Shown here: positions 1 through 5,301 of the stretch, piece by piece
Layout: every line of letters begins with the position of its first letter
Numbering within the stretch: the stretch's first letter is position 1
From: JBKPCD01 sp046727175
Lineage (GTDB): Bacteria > Acidobacteriota > Vicinamibacteria > Vicinamibacterales > 2-12-FULL-66-21
Assembly (NCBI GenBank): GCA_046727175.1
Contig: JBKPCD010000052.1
Location: 1-14,746, forward strand
DNA: 14,746 nucleotides
Direction: 5' to 3'
Position numbers and translations under genes: made by a program
Notes under the pieces: model-generated
Database searches by the model: none
The model's input: the letters and a program-made list of their open reading frames with translations, nothing else
Told to the model about the DNA's origin: nothing

Positions 1-296
1 CGGTACGCCTGGCGGAGCGCCGCGACACCCGCGGGGCGCAGCGCATAGAACTTCCGGCGCCGGCCGCCCCGCTGCGGAGTGGGATCGCCGACCCAGGATT
101 TGAGAAAGCCCTTGCTCTCGAGCCGATCGAGGGTGGTGTAGACAGCGTTGATCGACACATCCCGCCCCGAGCGGGCGTGAATCTCCTGTCGGATGGCGGC
201 TCCGTACGATGTGTCCTCGCGCTCAAGGCGTAACACACCCAAGAGCACAAGCTGTTCGAAATCACCGAGGACGGGTGCCCTGGCTTTAAACCACAT
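1..296 (-). CDS. PadR-family transcriptional regulator, C-terminus outside the window
   Basis: The reverse strand reads from an ATG at 296 into an open frame that leaves the window at position 1, giving about 98 residues. It starts MWFKARAPVLGDFEQLVLLG and contains YGAAIRQEI, VYTTLDRLESKGFL and a basic GGRRRKFYAL turn. These are the features of a PadR-type winged helix: helix 1 with the E-x-x-V/I-L pattern, the recognition helix around YTTLDRLE, and the wing around RRRKFYAL. PadR proteins are usually local or autogenous repressors; in soil bacteria they often sit beside transporter or permease genes, but nothing downstream is visible here. A dyad at 310-324, upstream of the start, is a plausible own operator. 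Confidence in the family is high; the regulated process is unknown. Confidence 0.9.
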   Translation of the reverse strand, partial: MWFKARAPVLGDFEQLVLLGVLRLEREDTSYGAAIRQEIHARSGRDVSINAVYTTLDRLESKGFLKSWVGDPTPQRGGRRRKFYALRPAGVAALRQAY

Positions 297-309
297 TGTG
301 GGTGATATT

Positions 310-324
310 AGCACTACAGGTGCT
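310..324. promoter_or_regulatory. Candidate PadR operator (inverted repeat)
   Basis: AGCAC-TACAG-GTGCT is a perfect 5-bp dyad with a 5-bp centre. It extends imperfectly to TTAGCAC...GTGCTTA and starts 14 bp upstream of the PadR start codon. The position suits autoregulation. The assignment to PadR is inference from location and symmetry. Confidence 0.4.
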
Positions 325-336
325 TAGTCAGTTTAG

Positions 337-492
337 ATGAGCGACGACGGTGTAGGGAAGGAGAAGCGCGCGGCGCTCGAGAAATGGGCGGAGGTGCTGT
401 CTGCGATCGTGGATGTCAAGCCAGCGCCGACGACGGCGCCGGCGAGACGGGCTCGCGGTGAAAACGTCTACGAGTTCAAGCCCTCCGGCGAC
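337..492 (+). pseudogene. Possible C-terminal remnant of a tyrosine recombinase
   Basis: The plus frame from ATG 337 begins MSDDGVGKEKRAALEKWAEV, followed by a Pro/Ala/Arg-rich stretch and ENVYEF. A charged helix of the form KR-ALEKWA..L-AIV followed by a loose tail resembles the extreme C-terminus of many phage-type integrases. The catalytic residues would lie upstream, but a TAG stop directly precedes 337. The frame continues to 825 only by overlapping the next gene out of frame, so that part is probably not coding. It may be a chance ORF; the assignment is weak. Confidence 0.25.
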
Positions 493-539
493 TCGACGGG
501 CCCAGGCGAGCGTGCACTGACGCCGGGCCGGTTGCATCC

Positions 540-577
540 TTACGCATTCTGCGTAATAATTTACGCGTTATGCGTAA
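540..577. promoter_or_regulatory. Two tandem palindromes covering the MNT start codon (probable autoregulatory operator)
   Basis: TTACGC-N5-GCGTAA occurs twice, at 540-556 and 561-577, separated by TAAT. The repeat period is exactly 21 bp, two helical turns, which would place two dimers on the same DNA face. The second palindrome contains the ATG (570-572) of the nucleotidyltransferase gene. That protein carries an N-terminal winged helix, so it is the natural candidate to bind here and block its own transcription or initiation. Function is inferred from position and symmetry. Confidence 0.7.
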
Positions 578-1214
578 ACCAGCGGTGTTGGCGGCCCTTT
601 TCCCGACGGTTCGGGGTGATGTGCTCGCGGCCACGCTCACGCAGCCCGAGAAGTGGTGGTACCTCTCCGAACTGGCGCAGTTTCTGGAGACGTCGCCGTC
701 GAGCCTGCAGCGCGAACTCAAGGCGCTGGTTGATGGGGGCATCCTCGAGACCCGCCGAGAGGGGATCCGCGCTTACTTCAAGGCGGACACGCGATCGCCG
801 GTGTTTCCCGAGCTGCGCGGCCTGATCGACAAGACCGCCGGCGTGGTGCCGACGCTCCGGACGATCCTGCGTCCATTCGAGGGGCGGATCGCCTGCGCGT
901 TTCTCTACGGGACCGTCGCACGCAGCGAGGAGCATGCGCAGAGCGACATCGACCTCGTGGTGGCCGGAGACGTGGGACTGGCAGACCTCACGCCGGCCCT
1001 CCGGAAAGCGGAGGGCTGGCTCGGCCGCGAGGTCAACGTCACCAGCTATTCGGCCGCGGAATTTCGGAAAAAGGCCGCAGCGAAAGATCACTTCCTGTCG
1101 GCAGTGCTGCGTGGATCGAAACAATTCGTGAAGGGCGATCAGCGTGACGTGGACGACCTTATTGGCAAGCCACGACGTTCAACGGCATCGGACGTCGAAA
1201 CGAGAGCTCGATGA
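570..1214 (+). CDS. Winged-helix + MNT nucleotidyltransferase (antitoxin-like half of an MNT/HEPN pair)
   Basis: A 214-residue protein. Residues about 14-75 form an ArsR/MarR-like winged helix (WWYLSELAQFL, SSLQRELKALVDGGIL, then the wing RREGIRAYF). Residues about 90-190 form a minimal nucleotidyltransferase fold: a glycine turn G114-T115 and the metal-binding pair D126-I-D128 (SDIDLVV) match the G[S/T]-x(9-13)-DxD signature. In characterised MNT/HEPN toxin-antitoxin modules the MNT enzyme transfers AMP to the HEPN toxin and silences it. Here the next gene is a HEPN protein overlapping by 71 bp, which supports that pairing. The fused DNA-binding domain and the tandem palindromes over the start codon suggest direct autoregulation. 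No Shine-Dalgarno sequence is visible because the operator occupies that position. A cellular target has not been shown. Confidence 0.85.
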   Translation: MRKPAVLAALFPTVRGDVLAATLTQPEKWWYLSELAQFLETSPSSLQRELKALVDGGILETRREGIRAYFKADTRSPVFPELRGLIDKTAGVVPTLRTILRPFEGRIACAFLYGTVARSEEHAQSDIDLVVAGDVGLADLTPALRKAEGWLGREVNVTSYSAAEFRKKAAAKDHFLSAVLRGSKQFVKGDQRDVDDLIGKPRRSTASDVETRAR

Positions 1215-1589
1215 GATGCCCGCGCTGGTCGCCCGCGACCTGGCAGACGCGCAGGTGCAGGGCCTCTCAGCGGATCGGCGGTTCGCCACCGCGTACAACG
1301 CCGTGCTCCACACCGCGAACATGGCCATCGCGTGCGCCGGATACCGCGTCACGGCGAAGACCGGGCACTACAAGTCACCGTAAAGGCGATCACCCTGGCG
1401 GTTGGCACCGCGGTAAGGGCGAATGCTGACTATTTCGAGACCTGCCGACGGAAGCGCAACGTCATCGACTACACACGGTCGCACGTGGCCACCGGCAGCG
1501 AGGCCGACGAGATCGTGAACAAGGCGCGGGAGTTCTATGACGTTGTGGAGGACTGGGTCGAATCGAAGTTCCCGGATCTGAAACGCTGA
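1144..1589 (+). pseudogene. HEPN-domain protein, partner of the MNT enzyme, interrupted by a -1 frameshift
   Basis: Reading starts at GTG 1144 inside the end of the MNT gene (VTWTTLLASHDVQRHRTSKR, then LVARDLADAQVQGLSADRRF and AYNAVLHTANMAIACAGYRV). It stops at TAA 1381-1383, shortly after TGHYK. The second half of the fold continues in another frame (TVKAITLAVGTAVRANADYF, ETCRRKRNVIDYTR) to the TGA at 1587-1589. One missing base near 1374 (AAGTC where AAGGTC would restore the frame) explains both pieces. HEPN toxins are small helical RNases or translation blockers; the canonical R-x(4-6)-H motif is not evident, only RKRNVIDY, as in one HEPN branch. The intact form would be about 148 residues. 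Either a real inactivating mutation or a one-base sequence error would produce this. Confidence 0.8.
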
Positions 1590-1664
1590 GCGCATGGCGA
1601 AAACGAGGCCGACGTGCCACGCTTTCCATGCGTGCTCGATCGACCACTCCGACATCGCTCCGCT

Positions 1665-2042
1665 TTAGATCAATGGTTTGCGAGCGTCGATCGACGGCGC
1701 GGACCCGTTCCACGACTTGTCGATCTCGCTATCGTTCGACGAAGTCGGCGGAACGAGCAACAGGGGCGAGACGCATGCGCGTGATATCGCGCTGAGGCGG
1801 TGCCCGAACAGGCGGGTGTACTCGCGGCTGAACTGTGAGGCGCTTTCATACCCCACACGCCCTGCGGCGCTCCCGGCGTCGAGGTTCTCGTTCAGCATCA
1901 ATTGGCGCGCTTCCTGTAGTCGCAGTTGCTTCTGGTACTGCAAAGGGCTCACGCCAGTGAGCGCGCGGAGATGCTGCCGAAATGTCGAGGGGTTCATGTG
2001 TGCACGGTCCGCCAAATCGTCCCCGGGCAGCACCTGAACGAA
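1665..2042 (-). pseudogene. AraC/XylS-family regulator, C-terminal DNA-binding domain only (5' part deleted)
   Basis: On the reverse strand, homology starts near 2042 (FVQVLPGDDLADRAHMNPST) and runs through LRALTGVSPLQYQKQLRLQE and SAAGRVGYESASQFSREYTR to a TAA at 1665-1667. This is the double helix-turn-helix of the AraC family, including the typical FRALTG-SP-QYQK-LRL linker. The N-terminal sensing domain is absent: upstream of 2042 the same DNA encodes the neighbouring SDR protein on the opposite strand. The open frame continues to 2444, but that extension is a shadow of the SDR. The C-terminal tail after LFGHRL is longer than usual and does not look conserved. It is probably non-functional, since promoter and ligand domain are lost. 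Confidence 0.8.
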
Positions 2043-2045
2043 GTT

Positions 2046-2621
2046 CTGCTTGCGGGCTACTTCGAGGAGATGACGCCTGAGCAGTTCGATCGGCAATTGG
2101 CGGCGAGCCTCATTGGTCCGATGAACGTGACCCGCGCGGTCCTGCCCGTGATGCGCAAGCAGCGTACGGGGCACATCATCTCGATCTCCTCCTCTGCGGG
2201 CCTGGCCGCCGGATTCGAGTTCGTGAGCGCCTACGCCGCATCGAAGTTCGGCCTCGAGGGCTGGATGGAGTCGCTGCACGCCGAAGTCGAGCCGTTCGGC
2301 ATCACGACCACCGTGGTCAACCCCGGGTTCCGCACGGAGCTCCTCACGGAGCAATCCACGAACTACGCCGAGCCGTCCATCGCGGACTACGACGAGCGCC
2401 GAGGGCCGCTGGTCGAGTACTGGAAATCCCAGAACGGCCGGCAATCCGGCGACCCCGCGAAGCTCGCGCGAGCACTGATCGCGATTGCCGCTCAGCAGCC
2501 GCCGCCGCGACGCTTCATTGCCGGCGCCGATGCGATTGCCACTGCAGAGCAGAAGATCGCCGATCTGAAGGCGCAGATCGAGGCGGACCGGGACCTCTCG
2601 ACGTCACTCGCATTCGATTGA
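2046..2621 (+). pseudogene. Short-chain dehydrogenase/reductase, N-terminus deleted
   Basis: From about 2052 the plus strand encodes the C-terminal three quarters of a classical SDR: AGYFEEMTPEQFDRQLAASL, then VTRAVLPVMRKQRTGHIISI, the catalytic Ser region (SISSSAG) and Y-x3-K (SAYAASKFGLEGWMES), ending at TGA 2619-2621. The Rossmann TGxxxGxG cofactor motif and the first part of the NNAG motif (only AG remains) are missing. The reading frame is open back to 1926, but upstream of about 2046 it overlaps the reverse-strand AraC remnant and has no SDR features. Divergent AraC-SDR pairs are common, so one deletion of the shared promoter and both 5' ends explains the arrangement. Enzymatic activity is unlikely without the NAD(P)-binding N-terminus. 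Confidence 0.85.
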
Positions 2622-2645
2622 GGGTCCGCGTACGGGCGCACATCG

Positions 2646-2662
2646 ACTCGCATCGTGCGAGT
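2646..2662. terminator. Hairpin between convergent genes
   Basis: ACTCGCA-TCG-TGCGAGT is a perfect 7-bp stem with a 3-nt loop. It lies between the end of the SDR remnant (plus) and the end of the quinone reductase gene (minus). There is no T-run on either side, so intrinsic termination is uncertain; the position between convergent 3' ends is the main support. Confidence 0.35.
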
Positions 2663-2698
2663 GAAACTCCACCGACTGAAACGTGAACGCAGAACGTG

Positions 2699-3676
2699 TC
2701 AGGAAAGCAGCACGACCACGCGCCCTCGCTGGCGAGGCGCTTCGAGTCGCTCGTGGGCGGTAGCAATCTCGTCAAGACGGAACCGCTCGGCGATCGGCAT
2801 GCCGTTCCACCCGGCAAGGAGCGCGTTGTTGATGGCGCGCGCGGCCTCTTCTTTGTCCGCCGGCGTGAAGTCGTCGCTGCCGAGGAAGTCCACTCGCACA
2901 TTCTTGAAGAGCAGCGGCCAGAACGGGATCTTGGGAGTGTCCACGTTGGTGGCGTAGGTGGCGACCGATCCGCGAACGGCGAGCATCTCCATATCGGCCG
3001 CGATATTCGCGCCGAATGCGACTTCGACGATGTGGTCGGCCCCATCCGGCGCCAGCGCCTGGACTTGCTGAACCAGATCGGGACCAGCTTGCACGACGTG
3101 ATGCGCGCCGGCGTTCCGCGCAATCGCTTCATCCGCCACAGCCCGGACCGTCGCGATCACCGTCGCGCCCGCACGACGGGCGAGCTGCACAGCGCAGATT
3201 CCAACGGCACCGGCGCCGCCCTGGACCAGCACGGTCCGCCCTTCGACCGGGCCCGCCGCGTTAACACAGCGGTGCGCGGTGATGGCGGGAATGCCGAGGC
3301 ATGCGCCCTGCTCGAAGGAGACGCTGTCCGGCAACGACACCGCCTGAGACGCGGGCACCACCGTGTATTCCGCGGCCGTGCCGAATGGGCGATACGACTG
3401 CGCGCCGTAGCACCAGACGCGGCGGTCTATCCAGTCGGCAGCAACGCCTTCTCCAACCAGATCGACATGTCCGGCACCGTCGCTGTGCGGGATCACGCGC
3501 GGATACGACATGCCGTAGCCGAAGGCGTTTTGTCGCTTCTTGATGTCACCTGGATTGATGCCCGACGCGACTATCCGTATGCGCAGTTCGCCAGGACCGG
3601 GCGTCGGATCGGCCATCTCGGAGATCTTCAGCACCTTCCGCGCCGGCCCTTGCTGTTCGTACCACGCTGCGCGCAT
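2699..3676 (-). CDS. NADPH:quinone reductase-like zinc-free MDR oxidoreductase
   Basis: A complete 325-residue protein beginning MRAAWYEQQGPARKVLKISE. It is a medium-chain dehydrogenase/reductase: a GroES-like N-terminal domain (about 25-115, with ELRIRIVASGINPGDIKKRQ and VIPHSDGAG) followed by a Rossmann domain with the nucleotide loop GGAGAVG at residues 153-159. The usual catalytic-zinc ligands are absent, placing it with quinone oxidoreductase/crotonyl-reductase-like members that reduce quinones or enones with NADPH. Length is normal for the family. Only a weak AGG precedes the start. It faces the SDR remnant and follows the broken hydrolase on the same strand, consistent with a small detoxification gene group. 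The substrate cannot be read from the sequence. Confidence 0.9.
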   Translation of the reverse strand: MRAAWYEQQGPARKVLKISEMADPTPGPGELRIRIVASGINPGDIKKRQNAFGYGMSYPRVIPHSDGAGHVDLVGEGVAADWIDRRVWCYGAQSYRPFGTAAEYTVVPASQAVSLPDSVSFEQGACLGIPAITAHRCVNAAGPVEGRTVLVQGGAGAVGICAVQLARRAGATVIATVRAVADEAIARNAGAHHVVQAGPDLVQQVQALAPDGADHIVEVAFGANIAADMEMLAVRGSVATYATNVDTPKIPFWPLLFKNVRVDFLGSDDFTPADKEEAARAINNALLAGWNGMPIAERFRLDEIATAHERLEAPRQRGRVVVLLS

Positions 3677-3944
3677 CTAGGACCTACTGTAGCGGAACTG
3701 CGGCCCCGGCGGCCGACAGCGGACGGTCGTCGGATCCTCCGCGGAGTCGCGAGGAACGGCATCTCCAACGCGAGCGGTTCGCGGTAGTCCCGAGTGCGAG
3801 AGGGAATGCCACATTAGGCGCGCGGCCTCGTGAACAGACCGGCGCCGATCTTGGCGGCTTCGGAGCCGGCGACCGGGTAGAGGGAGTTCGCCTTGATGTG
3901 ACGTCGTCACGTGTTTCGCACCGTTCCATTCCACGGAGCGGCGC
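3677..3944. other. Gap between hydrolase and quinone reductase, with a possible coding remnant
   Basis: No full gene is supported here. On the reverse strand, 3900 to 3814 encodes a short protein-like end (KANSLYPVAGSEAAKIGAGL, then FTRPRA and a TAA stop). It has no start codon, and an in-frame stop lies two codons upstream. Its composition looks protein-like but I do not recognise the family. The other open frames here are Arg/Pro-rich shadows. Confidence 0.3.
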
Positions 3945-4833
3945 TCAAGAACCGCAGGCCACCGCGATTGATCTCTTCATGCATCGCTGGAATCCTTCGG
4001 CCCACCAGGCAGTCAGGAGCGCTGCGTATTCGTCGGCGGCGTCCTCCCAAATGAAATGGCTGGCGTCGATAAGGTGAAGCTCGCTGTGCGGCAGCCGTTC
4101 GTGGAGGTATTCCGCGTTGACGAGTGGTACAACTGGGTCTCTGCGGCCCGAGATAATTTGCACGGGTGTCTGTACGTGCGGCAACAGGGCTTGCAGTGCT
4201 TCAAGCTCCGTCGGGTACGACTGCACGTAGCGGATCGAGTCTGCGAATCGATTGCCCTCGTACGAAGCGAGGTAGTCTTGGCGAGCGGCATCGGTGATCT
4301 CGTAGCGCTCGAGCGTCCCGAGCGCACGCACGACGCTCGCGCGTCCACCGATCCGCCGATACGGCTCGAGGTCCTGTGCGAATACCCATTCGCGCAGCGG
4401 ATCTCCGAGTTGAATCGGAACGGCCACGCCGCCGGTACCTACGACGAGGCTCAGGAAGCGCTCGGGGTGTGAGGCCCGCGGCGAATAGAGCGGCGGATGT
4501 TCCGATGTCCGGCCCGACGGCGTGCGGCTTCTCGAGGCCAAACGCGTCGGCCGCACGAACGATGAACTCGCCCATCGCGCGCGGCGTCATCAGGGCGTCC
4601 GTGCCCTCGGACCGGCCAAATCCCGGCAAGTCGATCGCGACGACGTGCGTCGTCTCGACAAGTCGCGACCAGATGGCTTCATAGGCGAAGACGCTCTCGG
4701 GCCACGGACTGAGCAACAGCGCGTCAACATCTCGCTGGTCACTTTCCACGAAGCGCACCGACACGCCGTTGATGGTGCGAAGTGTCAGGTTGGCAGCGAT
4801 CTCGCTGAGGGGTTGTGCCGTTCGGCCCGTCAT
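3945..4833 (-). pseudogene. Alpha/beta hydrolase (epoxide hydrolase/haloalkane dehalogenase-like), one-base frameshift
   Basis: The start at ATG 4833 is set by an AAGGAG six bases upstream (4840-4845). Residues 1 to about 118 read MTGRTAQPLSEIAANLTLRT, then SPWPESVFAYEAIW, DLPGFGRSEG and the nucleophile elbow GPDIGTSAALF (Asp at residue 109). The frame then shifts. The next frame continues with SHPERFLSLVVGTGG, the lid region, the acid loop SGRRDPVVP and the catalytic His in DASHFIWEDAADEY, to the TGA at 3945-3947. One extra base in the CCC run at 4475-4477 accounts for the break; the repaired protein would be about 295 residues. An aspartate rather than serine nucleophile points to the epoxide hydrolase/dehalogenase branch, and SPWPES replaces the usual HG oxyanion motif. 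As written it is split; a sequence error is possible. Confidence 0.85.
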
Positions 4834-4839
4834 GACGAA

Positions 4840-4845
4840 CTCCTT
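4840..4845 (-). promoter_or_regulatory. Ribosome binding site fixing the hydrolase start
   Basis: AAGGAG on the reverse strand, six bases before ATG 4833. It decides against the longer open frame that extends to 5118, whose extra N-terminus shows no domain features. Confidence 0.7.
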
Positions 4846-4892
4846 GTTGGCGTCATGAAACCAGACCCCTGCGCGGTTATCCATCAGACAAA

Positions 4893-4920
4893 GGTATCGA
4901 TCGATACCAACGGCTACTGG
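4893..4920 (+). promoter_or_regulatory. Recurring regulatory element, copy 1 (perfect 16-bp palindrome plus TACC...CTA.TGG core)
   Basis: GGTATCGATCGATACC is a perfect 16-bp palindrome at 4893-4908, 60 bp upstream of the hydrolase start. The 28-bp segment matches the segment before the hydroxylase operon (9410-9437) at 22 of 28 positions without gaps. Its core TACCAACGGCTACTGG matches the copy at 8124-8139 at 13 of 16 positions. A role as the response regulator's binding site is inference. Confidence 0.5.
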
Positions 4921-5190
4921 TTCTGGGGCCGACCGTCGATCGTTGATCTCTGGCATGACCTGCGGTTCGTTTCGAGCGAGGTTCGACCCGACTGGGATCT
5001 GAGCACGCCGGGATTGCGCGAGCGCTGGGATGCGGGCGGCTACGTACCCTTCCACGGGTGGAACAAGCGCGCCGGCCAGAAACCGCCCCGACTCTGACGC
5101 AGGGAGGACGGAGACCACGAGATAGGCAATCGCTTTCTCCCGCCACGAGCCGACACTTGTCGGCCAAGCTTACAACCTCGGCAGCTCGCC

Positions 5191-5206
5191 TACCGAAGTC
5201 CGTAGG
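5191..5206 (+). promoter_or_regulatory. Recurring regulatory element, copy 2 (upstream of the kinase)
   Basis: TACCGAAGTCCGTAGG matches the 8124 copy at 11 of 16 positions, including TACC-AAGTC and the final GG. It lies 95 bp before the kinase start, a distance similar to that of the copies before the receiver gene and the hydroxylase operon. It is the weakest of the four copies. Confidence 0.35.
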
Positions 5207-5301
5207 TCGTCGTTACCCGCAGTGCCGCATTCGATTGGTCGAAGAGTCATGGATGCGTTAGGCTGTGCGGACGCATAATGCCGTGATAACGGCGTGCGCC
5301 C

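Larger units (their letters stand above)
4834..5301. other. Divergent intergenic region between hydrolase and kinase
   Basis: About 470 bp with no supported gene. It holds two copies of the recurring regulatory element (4893-4920 and 5191-5206), listed separately. It also holds an ATGCGT...ACGCAT dyad at 5253-5276 just upstream of the kinase start. A plus-strand frame from ATG 4855 to 5097 (80 residues, containing NGYWFWGRPSIVDLWHDL) is aromatic-rich and could be a remnant, but it has no Shine-Dalgarno sequence and I do not recognise it. Confidence 0.4.

Noticed and set aside
1591..1632. CGCATGG...CCATGCG inverted repeat after the HEPN gene as a terminator
   Set aside because: The loop of 28 bases is long and no T-run follows; it may be chance.
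2696..3787. 363-residue plus-strand ORF over the quinone reductase
   Set aside because: The reverse strand carries a complete, motif-consistent MDR enzyme; the plus frame is Arg/His-rich and has no recognisable domain.
4834..5118. Longer N-terminus of the hydrolase
   Set aside because: A strong AAGGAG supports ATG 4833, and the extension has no hydrolase features.
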